From contig JAMPIV010000277.1 in assembly GCA_024509875.1 (NCBI GenBank), positions 162,001 to 226,000 of the forward strand: a DNA stretch of 64,000 nucleotides, read 5' to 3'. Numbering within the stretch: position 1 is the first letter of the stretch; each line of letters starts with the position of its first letter. The notes beneath the pieces are model-generated. The model did not search any database, was not told the origin of the DNA, and worked only from the letters and a program-made list of their open reading frames with translations. The position numbers were made by a program, and so were the translations under genes. This document shows, piece by piece, positions 11,930-22,903 of this stretch. The DNA comes from Oreohelix idahoensis (lineage: Eukaryota; Mollusca; Gastropoda; Stylommatophora; Oreohelicidae).

Positions 11930-14222
11930 TGTAGTGGTTTTTGATGTTATTGTATGATTGTTATGTTACCTAGTGTACTGGATGAGGTCAGCTGTGAAGG
12001 CTCCTGAGATAAAAGTTTATGTGAGTACAGAAGGCCTTTCTGCTACCACTTACGACCTCAAACAGACCTATTCTACTATTATGAATGTTAGCTACGTTAA
12101 AAGTATAGGGTACTGAAATGTAATGTGTAGGTAATAAATACACAGACACACACATGTAAATTCTAAGTCTAATAATGATAATAATAATCTCTATGATACA
12201 CTGAACTAACACTGGCTGTTATAGTTTAAGTTTGAAAATTTTTTTAATTTATTAGTCCTGAACCAATTGTTTCTTTTGGTCAGAACATATGAAATAATAT
12301 GTATTTATCAATAAAATGCAGATATATATTGCATAATCAAATGAAATCTTTGCACATAGGTATATTATTACAATGGTTAATATTAATAATATCTAAAATG
12401 TCTTGGGAAAAACTAGCACTGGATGTTTAGTTAGGGTGGCGTCATCATGCCCAATCTATGGTTACAAAGTTCAGTTTCCTTGACAGATGGACTGATGTTA
12501 ATGTTTTTATACAAGATTTTATTTCTTTTTTTATGGTGGACCCTGTTGATGAATCTACAGCAGGCCAGGTTTGCACTTAACTGGCCTGTGACGATGTAGT
12601 ACAGAATTCTTGTGGCTCACTCCTCTCAGTAGCTGGAGTAAAATGTTAGGCTGCACAGACACCCGCTCTTGTACTTCTATAAAAGCATCTGGCACAATCG
12701 TAGTGCCAGATCAGAAACTCTGAAACCAAAATTTGTGCCATGTGTCAACACTCTGTTTACTGCGCCACTCTTACACACAACACCACAAAATAACAGTACA
12801 TAGACTGGGTCAGATCTCTCTGACCAACTTAGCACATCTCACCCAGTTGTTATCAAATAGTACCAGTTTCCCAAGACTGCACTGTATCCGAAATATGTTC
12901 AATAGTTTCCTCCTCCCTTCAATAAGGTGGGTGTTATGTTCCCACTGATCTCAATTATAGATCCGCCTTCCATAGTCTTAGATAGGTTTTCATATATTAT
13001 GTGTTTGTCTCTAGGCCCTGGCTGTCGCTGGGGACCTAGAATAAGCACTCACTTGTCGTAATCATTTTTCATGATATGACAGTATCATCACTCAAAATAT
13101 TAAAATAAACAAGATAAATGCTTTTTCCCATACCACGATTCAGAATTGAGAACACAGTTACTTAGTACTAGCAAAACTCAGCTGAGCTGCTGGCTAGATT
13201 AGGGCGTCCCACTGATTTTTATTTAGTAATTCCTGGAAATCACCTCTAGCAGTAACGTACTGTGTCAATGAACAGTCTTCTTTAAAATGGCACAAGCGTG
13301 CGTCTCTCATTCAATAATATAAATGTTTTTGTCCAATCAGCGGACTTCCCCTCTAACTTTTTCAAATATTCAAACTAAAAGTCAAATTTCAGTCCAGTCT
13401 CAGTCTAGTATGTAGTATTTTTTCCCAAAATTACACTTTTTTTTTGGACTAACTACATGAAAAAAACTACACAAATCTGCCCCACTAAGTTATTTTTAGC
13501 TACTATCCTCCGACTTTGCCCCCTAGTTCATTGCAGTTTGATTTTAGCATTTTTAGGCTCAAGGACGCCAAAATGTAACTTTAGTGAAATATGCACAAAA
13601 AACTGTCTGCTAGTCTGATTTGAACAATACAGTCTTTCGTCAATATCTTCCGTGTCATCTGTCCGTCTGTGTAATTAAAAGTATATTATTTCTCTGCTCA
13701 AGATGGGCTATCAAACTAGCTAGGTTTTATTTTCATAACTTTATTATTAAAGAAAACCCTACTTTTCTCAAGGTTAGTTTTTGAAATTTGTTTCTGAACC
13801 TTCGTCCACGGCGTTTGCCGCTATATTCAAATAAAACAACCAATTACCGTAAAACGTCCAAGATACGACTGTTTCTAACAAGAGCTAAGGTCGTTTTTCT
13901 ACCAATTCCTTACATTGTGTCAACTAGTGGCGTGAATTTTTTTTCCTTTAAACTACAAATTGCGTCTTTTTGCCTTTTAGATTCAAACACGTGTTCAGAC
14001 CGTCATATTTTTTCTTTTATCTCCGTTTCCCTCCCGTCTAAAAGGGTAAACCGTTTAGTTTGCATGTTCCAACTAGTTAGTTTCAATGGCGGTAGAAAGC
14101 GCTGGCGTAGGTGAAGAAGCCTCGGCATATCTTGCCTATATTTTTATCCCTACGTGTTATTTTACCCGTTATCCTTATAATTGGAGATATTTTAACGTTG
14201 TATCACGGTAATTTTCACCACA
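11930..14222 (-). repeat. Gypsy-1 right (5') LTR
   Basis: 2293 bp, starting TGTAGTGGTTTTTG and ending TTTTCACCACA; this end borders the 5' leader of the coding region. It matches the left LTR outside the nested solo LTR and the ~1.04 kb deletion. It should hold the promoter and polyadenylation signals, but I cannot place them reliably. An open frame of 108 codons (13788-14114) has no recognisable domain. Confidence 0.92.
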
Positions 14223-14941
14223 GAGACCAACGCCAAATCTCACGCATGGAGTGACCACAGCAGATGGCTCATATGAGGAGACCAACGCCAAATCTCACTC
14301 ATGGAGTGACCACAGCAGATGGCTCACATGAGGAAACCAAGACAAATCTCACGCATGGAGTGACCACAGCAGATGGCTCACATGAGGAGACCAACGCCAA
14401 ATCTCACGCATGGAGTCGCCACAGCAGATGGCTCACATGAGGAGACCAACGCCAAATCTCACGCATAGAGTGACCACAGCAGAAGGCTCACATGAGGAGA
14501 CCAACGCCAAATCTCACGTATGGAGTGACCACAGCAGATGGCTCACATGAGGAGACCAACGCCAAATCTCACTCATGGAGTGACCACAGCAGATGGCTCA
14601 CATGAAGAGACCAACGCCAAATCTCACGCATGGAGTGACCACAGCAGATGGCTCACATGAGGAAACCAAGCCAAATCTCACGCATGGAGTGACCACAGCA
14701 GATGGCTCACATGATTAGATCAACGCCAAATCTCACGCATAGAGTGACCACAGCAGATGGCTCACATGAGGAGACCAACGCCAAATCTCACGCATGGAGT
14801 GACCACAGCAGATGGCTCACATGAAGAAACCAAGCCAAATCTCACGCATGGAATGACCACAGCAGATGGCTCACATGAGAAGACCAACGCCAAATCTCAC
14901 GCATGGAGTGACCACAGCAGATGGCTCACATGAAGAAAACA
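14223..14941 (+). repeat. 54/55 bp minisatellite, right part
   Basis: Continuation of the array at 3575-3995 after the Gypsy-1 insertion. About 13 units with the same 54 and 55 bp variants and a few single-base changes. It ends at GAAGAAAACAATG, before the element's unique 3' tail. Confidence 0.93.
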
Positions 14942-15112
14942 ATGTCACAAACTCTTGTAGAGATGGTCTATGAAGTAATTTGTTTAAGATGACAGGGTTG
15001 CCAGCCCATGAACAACATTTTTGTCGTCTTTTACGACATACCTGATGGTGTTGCAGTCCTATTTTGTCTGTGTCTCCTTAGCGACGACCCGGAACTACAC
15101 AGAGTAAATAGT
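14942..15112 (+). repeat. Conserved 3' tail of minisatellite element 1
   Basis: Contains GGTTGCCAGCCC, then GTCGT-CTTTT-ACGAC (15023-15037, a perfect 5 bp stem), GTCCTATTTTGTC and CCCGGAACTACACAG. The same series of motifs follows the 37 bp array at 62095-62222 and occurs inverted at 63864-63985. Non-coding. Confidence 0.65.
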
Positions 15113-15983
15113 CGACACGCCACCCGCCAAGGCACCACATGTTGTAGGACTTCTGCCAACTGAGCACTGATACCTAACACCGTTATAATGTTTCATCCCC
15201 GGAAGTGGCAGACATTTTAGACAATAAAGGGAGGTGTTAAGAGATAGAATCGTGCTCACAGTTCTGAGGTTGACAGAAAATTCTAGACGAACGTGTCAAT
15301 GAGAGACGTGTTTATCAAATAATGCAATGTTTTTGTCTGTATTTTTGCCTGTTTTTTGTTTCTTTCCCTGGGTTTTATAAAAACTTGTTTCTGCTTGCTG
15401 ATCCGCGTGTATTTTTTTCTTTAAATCTTCTTCTTCTTCCTCGTTCGTCCTGAAAAGGACGTTGGTTGCGTTGTGTCCGTTTACAGCGAAGATGCGGTAT
15501 TTGCGCCTTTCAGCCGACACATCCGACTTCAGCACGGCATTTTTTGGGACAGGGTTAGCCTTCCCTCCTCGATCCCTAACTCTCTCTGCCAGACTGCAGT
15601 GATGCAGCCTGTTTCCAGGACCACCACTTGGAGGTGGAGTAGGGTCTTGGTCAGCTCTGGTTCGCTGACCCTGACGCAGGCAGTCAAGCTATGGGTCGCT
15701 GACCATGACGCAGGCAGTCAAGCTATGGGTCGCTGACTGCATTCCTTACTGTTGACGCGTCTTGGGTCCCTTCTTTAAATCAGTATATGCAATCAATCAA
15801 TCAATACTCTTTAGCTCCAAGAGGAGCATAGACCTTCAATAAACAAATACATGCAATGGTTTAGTATATTTGTTAGTTGTTCGATTTTTTCACCCAGGTT
15901 GTCTAAACAATAGATACCTTGTGTTAGTATTTTTCCTCCGTTTTGAATGCTGTCTCCTATTTTTAATTATTTATACAGCGTGT
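15113..15983. other. Spacer with a 33 bp repeat and a LINE 3' end
   Basis: Mostly unrecognised sequence. At about 15660-15740 a ~33 bp unit (GGTCGCTGACC.TGACGCAGG) is repeated 2.5 times. At 15790-15842 the minus strand encodes a LINE C-terminal tail (IEGLCSSWS then stop) followed by a (TTGA)n run, matching the ends of other LINEs here. A 79-codon open frame at 15296-15535 has no recognisable domain. Confidence 0.5.
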
Positions 15984-16761
15984 AAATCAGAAGCACATCT
16001 CCAATCCAACCTGACAGTCTGGAAGGAAGAGCTGGAGAAGAGAGGGATGGTCATAAGCAGCTCTAAAACAAAATCCATGGTGATATCACGAGAAGAAAGA
16101 AGACATCAGATTAAGATGGGAGAACAGGTCCTGGAGCAGGTCGACCACTTTAAATACCTCGGAGCTATTATAGACCGAAAGGGAGGCATCAAAGAAGAGT
16201 TGGCCACTCGAAAAGCAGCAGCTGGGAGACTTTTTCAGGCCATAAATCGAGGATTCCTCAGCAAGAGAGAGGTTGGTAAGAAAACGAAGATGGCTGTATA
16301 CCGCTCCACCAATGTCCCAGTCTTGACATATGGATGCGAGTCATGGGCAATGACTACAACCCATAAAAGCCAGATCCAAACCTCAGAAATGAGGTATCTG
16401 AGGAAGGTGGTTGAAGTAACAAGAAGAGACATGGTACGCAACCAGACGATACGTCAAGGCCTAAAATGCCACCCCCTACAGACCCAAGTAGAACAGTCCC
16501 AACTAAGATGGTTTGGCCATGTCTGCAGAATGGGAGAAGATCGGCTACCACGACAAGCATGGGAAACAAAGAGCCAAGGATCCAGACCCCGAGGACGACC
16601 CAGAGTCCGCTGGGAGGACAACATTAGACAATCTTTGAAGGACCGAGGACTAGAATGGAACCAGGCCAGGAGGAAGACAGCCGATAGAATAGTCTGGCGC
16701 TCTCTCTTCCAAACCTCTACACCTCACGGTAGAAGGGGAACGACTAAGTAAGTAAGTAAGT
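15984..16761 (+). pseudogene. LINE A fragment 1: 3' end of a non-LTR retrotransposon
   Basis: A 5'-truncated copy that starts at AAATCAGAAGCACATC, just after the catalytic FADD box of the family (seen in the second copy at 26745-26760). It encodes the thumb (SSSKTKSMVIS, HFKYLGAIID, YGCESWAM) and the C-terminal domain (QLRWFGHVCRMGEDRLPRQ, RGRPRVRWEDNI). The frame is open to its stop. It ends in a (TAAG)n tail, 16745-16761. Short 3' tandem repeats suggest the RTE clade; the clade call is tentative. Being 5'-truncated, it cannot move by itself. Confidence 0.88.
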
Positions 16762-17026
16762 ATACAGCGCGTTCCAAAAATCATCACTTGATTTGTTTTG
16801 CTTATAACTTTTGACCAAAATAATAAGAATAATAATAATAACACAGACTAACTGGGAAAAAAATATTTCCTGATTTCAATTTGGGCTGAATTTTTATAAT
16901 CTCCAAGGAGAAAAACAAGAAGACTTTAACCAGACATAGCGTCTCCAAATGGAGACTCTTGCAACTCAGTGTAACACTGGTGTACTCGCGTATATGGAAT
17001 AGAATAATTGTACCTGTATTTGCAGC

Positions 17027-17114
<88 letters not shown>

Positions 17115-17439
17115 CTCTCTCTCTCTCCCTCTTCTGTTGTTCAATATTATCTAGTATCTACGCTTTAATGTTACCGTGCTGTTTTTTGCCCACCATAACA
17201 ATTTAGTTGGCTTTCTTATCACGTTTTTGTTATAATATACTTCTTCACACCAGATCAGAGGCTCAGCACCGTAATGGTTGTCATGCAGACGTCAAACTCT
17301 TTCACGGCCATACACGTCCATATTCCATAGCTGCGGATTCTAGCCAGTGATGGCGTAGGCTAATAGAAGCATTTCTTCCGAATTTTGTTTGTTTGTTTTT
17401 GTTTTTTCATCTTTTTTTTTTTTATCTGAGCTTTCCTTA
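16762..17439. other. Spacer with CT microsatellite
   Basis: Apart from the (CT)n run at 17029-17131, nothing is recognised. The start (ATACAGCGCGTTCCAAAAAT) borders the LINE A tail. Confidence 0.5.
17029..17131. repeat. (CT)n microsatellite
   Basis: About 100 bp of uninterrupted CT, with one GTG break near the right end. Open frames on both strands encoding Ser-Leu or Glu-Arg runs are artefacts. Confidence 0.97.
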
Positions 17440-17760
17440 GTATGTTTGCCTTCTCGTCCCGTGTGCAAGTTTCGCACGTTAAAAATCCCTTGGCAGTTGG
17501 AAATCGTAAAGGGTATGACATAATGCCGCTGCCCTGGCAAAAACAAGATAAAATTTAGACACCTATCGACCACAGAAATATTTATAGAATGTGTGATTGC
17601 TATATCAACACATTGGAATTGTCGCCAGTGCTACGGAGTTCGTGCACTGTGCTGAAATCCTCGTTGTGTGATCTAAGAGAGGAGATCGGAGAACTAATGT
17701 AGTAGTCCGTGTGCAATGGAGATAGTCTTTAAATCCAAACCACACCAAACCTTCTCGTGA
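17440..17760 (+). mobile_element. SINE-like repeat, copy 1 (partial)
   Basis: Contains CCCGTGTGCAAG, CCCTTGGCAGTTGGAAATCG, GCTGCCCTGGCAAAA, ATTTATAGAATGTGTGATT and GATAGTCTTTAAA in this order. The same series occurs on the minus strand at 52625-53105 with a tRNA-like head, and its 3' half at 22955-23180. No open frame. It resembles V-SINE/RUDI-type molluscan SINEs as I recall them. Confidence 0.7.
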
Positions 17761-18514
17761 TGACACCCGTCCTATTAAACCTTAAACAGAAGTGTCTGGA
17801 ATATATCAGAGCGCTGTTGGCAGTTAAACAACAGTTAACGCTGCCTGAACTGCGGCGTTGTTAAATACCAAATCGACTACTACTGTTTATGGGCTAGCGT
17901 AATGAATCCCTGAAACGAAACACTAGTGTCCATCATGATTCGTTTTCATTTTTTCATATTTTTAAATTATCCTGGCACGTTCTGGTCAGCCTTGTCACGA
18001 AGTTCTACCAGCTCTGTTGAGACCTTCTTTGACTTTGAGGTTTATGTGGAGCCCATACCTCCAATGGCCGTATGCCAAATCTTCATGTCCACTCATTCAT
18101 TGGAGTTCTTTCCGTGTTCTTGTTGATTCCTCGCGTATTTGTCCGCAATATCTTTCCTGTTTTCTAAACTCTGACGGAAAAATCCTGGACTTACTATTTC
18201 TAATTAGTGAAATAATCTCCGATGACCACAGTATTACTAATATTATTAACATCGCCCTTCAACCCTCCAAGGAGCAGAAGCTGTCAATAAACAGATGTCA
18301 TGTTTTCTAGTTCCTTGCTTAAGGTCTTTCCATATCTTCTCCATCTCTCCATGTATATCTCCAGCTCTCTTCTCCGTGGTTTGTGTTGTCTCCCTATACC
18401 TCTCTTACCCTGAGCACTTCAGAATAAAAGGACTCCTTTGTAATGCTATCAGCAGGTTTCCTGAGTGTGTGTACTAACCATCTACAGTGTCTTCTTCTCA
18501 TCTCTTAGTATTAC
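17761..18514. other. Spacer, no gene seen
   Basis: Open frames of 60 to 97 codons (for example 18017-18310) lack motifs. The region 17926-18500 has a CT-rich, coding-like texture on the plus strand and may be old LINE debris, but I cannot show it. Confidence 0.35.
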
Positions 18515-19116
18515 TATAGTGCGTTTCAAAAAGATCGGTCGACGATTGACTTCAAATATCTCCATATTCCTTGCACTGATACACATGATTTTTTGCATGT
18601 GGTCTTATATTTTCAATGTCCCAAAGTTGTTATAAAATTCAATGTTGCAGGTAGTGTTCTTTTCTTGCAACGGTTAATTCCTTTGATCTTTTTTAACGAA
18701 GTAATTATTTTGTCCTGGAAGAAAATAATTTACCGTAAATGACGCAAGTTGCATATTTTCGGCATAGGCGTCTATACCATTCGAATGTTAGAGGGGTTTG
18801 TTAATTGATTACTACGTGAGGTCCGTTTTTATTTCTTCGAAATATTTGAGAGAATAATAACGCCTATTCGTTGTAAATGTTACTTTTTAAACTAAAACGT
18901 GAATGGATGCATGAAGAGGTGAAAGTACTGTGTATGTTAAAAATAGTAGTGAAATCGTGGAGATAAAAAGGAAATGAATTGGTTTACATATACACATAAA
19001 TGGAGGAGAAAACATATAATAAAACATATAAGGTATTTACACACTTATTCTGAGTCAGACGAGTCTAACATATTGATGACTATTCTCGGCTGAACGAACG
19101 ACAGTCCATCTTTTTT

Positions 19117-19735
19117 TCAATAGTCATTTTCCTCTTTTAAGACATGGTCTTCACATTTACACCAATAATCTTTGTCTATCTGCGAGAGGGCGGCATATGT
19201 TAGTTCTTTCATATTGCATAGTTTGAAAGTTTTATTTTCAGCTGCCACCTGTCCTTTAACTTTTGTCCAAACGAGTTCAATTGGATTTAAATGTAAATGA
19301 TAAGGTGGCAGTCTCAAACACATATGACCATGCTGTTGAATCAACTTGTCTATATGGAATATCTTGGTCTTTTGTGATTTCTTAACAAGGGAAGTAATTC
19401 ATGTTTCAGAAACCCCTCGTTAAATGGAATGTCTTCTTTTCTGAGCCAAATCCTTATAGCATCTTTTGTACTCGAATATGTCGGGATTTTGTCTTCTTCT
19501 GCCACAGCGTTATGGTATGATGCGTTGTTCATTATCAGACATGATGGTCTGTCTAGGGACGGAAGAATAGTATTTTCAATCCACTCTCTAAATATGTTAC
19601 CTTTCATCTCGGTATGATAGTCCCGGTTGTCCGTATAATTGGAAGTGAAAATAAGTACAGCATTTTTCAATAGCCCATTATGTCTGCTGCCTGCATGTTC
19701 CATTATCAGACGTTGTCCTTTTCCACTGGGTACAA
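19117..19735 (-). pseudogene. Sailor-1 transposase, C-terminal part
   Basis: Two minus-strand frames align with the Sailor-2 transposase: GKGQRLIMEHAGS, TDNRDYHTEMKGNIF, NTILPSLDRP, then PPYHLHLNPIELVWTKVKG. The second catalytic Asp of the DDE triad (IMDNASYH in Sailor-2) is Asn here (IMNNASYH; AAC at 19527-19529), which should abolish catalysis. A frame break lies near 19347. The N-terminal DNA-binding region and the first catalytic Asp are absent. Confidence 0.85.
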
Positions 19736-20167
19736 GAAAAATTTTCCAGAGGACCTCATCAAAAAATTAAAAGACGCTTATGGAAAAATGTTCGACTATG
19801 TAAGATTGAAGAATGAACTTGTTGTACTTTATTGTTCGGATGAGTTCTGCAACAAGTCATTTCATGAGTTACTGCAGTTCTTAGTTGAAAATGATCTCAG
19901 TTCAGGCTTTACAGAAGTGTTCAAACTGGCAGAATTGATAATGACAATTCCAGCAAATACTGCTTCTGTAGAAAGATCGTTTTCAGCTTTAAAGCGAATC
20001 CACAGTTCACAAATCTACAAAGGGTCAAGATCGACTCTCCAAGTCTCAGCCTATTGTCCATTGAAAAGGAAATTTTGAGCAAGGTTAGATTGAAGAATAC
20101 ATTTTACGATGCTGTAAAAGAGAAATTTATGCAAAAGGAAAGAAGAATAGATCTCATCTTCAAGTGA
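19735..20167 (+). pseudogene. hAT transposase C-terminal fragment
   Basis: Encodes a segment ending in ELIMTIPANTASVERSFSALKRI, the conserved hAT dimerisation motif, preceded by a typical helical region (FHELLQFLVENDLSSGFTEV). The frame degrades just after the motif, and related residues continue in another frame to about 20167. It lies inside Sailor-1, on the strand opposite to the transposase, and joins it at about 19735. No hAT ends are recognised. It was probably carried in by a separate insertion or a rearrangement. Confidence 0.82.
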
Positions 20168-20688
20168 AACCTGTAAGTGAAAATATGTATTATTTAGTTA
20201 ATGTTTTTCATCCAGCCGAATAACTGTCGTTGCGTAATTGAATATAGTTGGATTTTAAATTAAGAGGGGGAGGGGTAAATAGTAGGCGTACATATTCATT
20301 TTAAGTAGCAGCACGCCTAGCTCGCATTACCAGGATACACCACTATAACTGAACGCACCGGAAGGATCAATGTAATGTTCAAAACAGTGCGGCAGTGAGC
20401 TGAAACACGGTGAAAATCGCGTAAAATACGTTCAAGATGTTAAATCGAAATAGCTCACAAATATGAAGGGGTAAGCCCTTTCAATACACTGTTCGACTAG
20501 GAGGTGGTCGATTTTGTATACTTTAAATAAAGAAAATTTAAAACCATAAGTTTGTTAACGAGGAAAAAAAATGTTCCCCTCGGGACATAGCGATCATTAG
20601 GTCATATGCAAAGTTGCAACAATTACGATCAAGTGGTTGCAGAGATATTGACTATTAAACAGCGGCAAACATTGTGAAACGCACTATA

Positions 20689-22826
20689 ATAACCTGTTGA
20701 TAAACGCCTCGGAAAGGAAGTATGAAATTGCACTCTCGACGGTTTTCTTAACTTTTAATTGAAATTAGCAGATACTCTCGTACTGCTTGCTAATTCTATA
20801 TTGATAATGAGAGTGGCCACTTTCCGTGATCGAAACTTAGTAGCATGGTTTCAATCCATAAACCCCGCTGTAAATAGGTACCTGGCATTGCTCTTGATTT
20901 TGGAAAGGCAAAGGTAGAAAGGACGGAAAGTGGTCCACTCATATCATAACGATGTAGCTAGTTTGGTGAAGTCTCTAACACTTCCCTCCCCTACAGCAGT
21001 ATCCGCTATGGAACTACGTTTTTTAATTAATTGAAGTTAACTTGGTGTAGTTGCCATGGGTAGTCGAGAAGACAAATAAAGATTTGAACTACTGCTCTCT
21101 CAGTCATAGGGAAAAAGACAACTAAACTGAGGTCGTGCATGTGGTTGGCAACCTCATCAAGATAAACTCGTCGCTATGGAAACCACTGCTGCTAGAGCAC
21201 ATGCAAGCTTTTAGTGCAGGATTCCTGCAAGTAGAGCAGCTGTAGTAGTGGATCCATAGGGGAATACATGAATGGAAGTGAGTCAAGAAATGCTAAGAGT
21301 GAACGAGAGCAGAAGTGGAAAAACGAGAATACTAACTAAGGCAAGTCTTTTTTATATCCATAAATACTCGATGGTTACTGCTGTATTTGCCGCACCTTGA
21401 AAAAAAAAACCCACCCCTGCGTCGCAGAAATATGCTTGCATGCAAGTAGCTAGAGAGAATCGAACAAGCAGTGTTCTAACTACAGCATACTGCGCCGCCC
21501 AAGACAGGCGGTAAACGCACAATTGGTGCCCATATTACGTATAACGGCAGTAACCATTACCGGGTCTAAAAACTTGCCAGAGCTAAAAAATAAAAATCGT
21601 TTCCTGCTAGCCATAGGGTCCACAGAAGTGGTGACGGTTCGCAGATGTTACTGGAACTCACGTCTATTTATTCTAGGCTCTGTGTTTGATTACCAGCACG
21701 TTGTGTCGTGGTTGCTGTCAGTTTGTGAGTTATTCAAAATTAAAGTAGATATCTTAGGCGATTAATATTTATTTTGTGAATATTTCAGTTTACATTATTT
21801 TACTGTTAATATTTCTGGTCTTAAGATTAAGAAATTGGGGCAATGTTTAATCTGATCGTCTGCTCATTCCAACACAAAATGATGGATTAGAGGTGACTCT
21901 GCCGTTTAAAAAAAATACTCCGTTTTGTAGCGTCTGCTAGATACTTCTACAGTAAATAAATATTAGACAAACATAAAGGTCACGTGTTTTCAGGCACTCG
22001 TAAGAAATAAAGAAGTAGAACACTAGACAACAGAAAAACAACAGACGTGAGTGGTTTACCTAGGACTCGAACTCAGGACCTTCCGTGCGACAACCCCGCC
22101 TAGCTATGCAAGCGAATCACACTATCCTCCCTGCCATCTAGGCATCACCAAAAATGAGTCTTCGATAACTGACGAATAGATGTTAAAAATAGAACTAGCT
22201 GTGGAAATTTTAATTAAAAAGGTAAACAATATATAATAAGAACAAAATTGATATCTAATAATTAGTAAAAGAATAAAAGTAATATCTAATAATTACTATA
22301 AGAATAAAAGTAATATAAATAATTGATAATAGACTTTGACTACCAGTTTCTAAACATTGATAAATAATGAAACAATAACATAAAGCAAATGTAAATAACG
22401 GAACTCCAAAGGAGAAAAATAATTTAATGTCATCTGAAATTATGAATAAAAATATTAAATCAAATATAAATTTATATAACCACAGCCTCGCACTCGTGCG
22501 CGGAAATTACCCATAATACTTTAAATTTCTTTAAAAAATAATACAAGAAGTATGATTTCTGTATGTTATCATAAATGCTTTCATGTTGTTTAAAATCTAT
22601 AACAGCTAATAGGCTTTTTGCTGCTTTTCATTGAGGGTGTGGGGGTGGGGAAGGGGGGAGGTGGTCTTTACGCTTTTATTACTTTGAAACACGTCGCTCA
22701 AAAATGTTAATCTTCGAAGTGTTTGATTTATGTCACTTCGGCTTCCTTATGTCCTCTAATATGTTTGCTGTACGTTGCTAACTAACTGGAGTACTGTTCC
22801 CTTGGGCATGTACTGTAGTACAAGGT
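20689..22826. other. Spacer with tRNA-like SINE remnants
   Basis: No gene seen. About 20800-21000 holds GTAAATAGGTACCTGGCATT..GGCAAAGGTAGAAAGGA, similar to the SINE body at 51860-52060. The minus strand has B-box-like GTTCGATTCTC near 21461-21475 and GAGTTCGAGTCC near 22065-22080, each with tRNA-like sequence upstream; these are probably old SINE heads. 22190-22480 is very AT-rich. Confidence 0.45.
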
Positions 22827-22903
22827 GACTAACATGACGTAGACTAACATGACGTGGACTAACATGACGTGGACTAACATGACGTGGACTAACATGACGT
22901 TGT
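22827..22903. repeat. 15 bp tandem repeat, five copies
   Basis: The unit GACTAACATGACGTG occurs about five times with one A/G variant in the first copy. Confidence 0.92.

Larger units (their letters stand above)
3996..14222 (-). mobile_element. Gypsy-1: Ty3/gypsy LTR retrotransposon, Gmr1-like order
   Basis: The ends are TGTAGTGG at 3996 and CACCACA at 14222, flanked by the 5 bp duplication GAGAC (3991-3995 and 14223-14227). Removing one copy restores the minisatellite unit. The internal region is 7244-11929 (4686 bp, the same length as Gypsy-2). The coding strand is minus, so the right LTR is the 5' LTR. The shared ~1.1 kb at the start of the LTRs differs at roughly 17 positions, so this copy is older than Gypsy-2 and Gypsy-3. 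The gag-pol frame carries two nonsense codons and a 1 bp deletion, so it is inactive. Confidence 0.95.
3530..15112 (+). mobile_element. Minisatellite-cored non-autonomous element 1, split by Gypsy-1
   Basis: A 5' segment (about 3530-3574, ATCATC repeats then CTTTATGGAGCATGGAG) leads into a 54/55 bp minisatellite. The array is followed by a unique 3' tail (about 14985-15112) with GTTGCCAGCCC, a GTCGT-CTTTT-ACGAC hairpin at 15023-15037 and CCCGGAACTACACAG. The same 5' lead and 3' tail bracket a different minisatellite at 59935-62222, and the tail recurs inverted at 63864-63985. This architecture is like the pearl/Helentron-associated (HINE) elements known from molluscs; that class assignment is inference. 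Gypsy-1 (3996-14222) interrupts the array. Confidence 0.55.
18515..20688 (-). mobile_element. Sailor-1: degraded long-spacer Tc1/mariner-like element
   Basis: Perfect 14 bp terminal inverted repeats, TATAGTGCGTTTCA at 18515-18528 and its complement at 20675-20688; TA is at the outer edge as for a TA target. The transposase C-terminal half lies on the minus strand (19117-19735). Its N-terminal half is replaced by a hAT fragment on the plus strand. It is related to the better-preserved Sailor-2 at 36981-39172, whose termini (TATAGCACGTTTCA) differ at two positions. Confidence 0.85.

Noticed and set aside
16926..17168. Open frames with Ser-Leu or Arg-Glu runs
   Set aside because: Translation of the (CT)n microsatellite on both strands.
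19680..20078. Host zinc-finger MYM-type or hAT-derived gene
   Set aside because: Only the C-terminal dimerisation motif is present, the frame decays at once, and it sits inside a transposon.
22050..22150. tRNA gene on the minus strand (B box GAGTTCGAGTCC)
   Set aside because: No full cloverleaf can be drawn, and similar tRNA-like heads in this window belong to SINEs. Treated as a SINE remnant.
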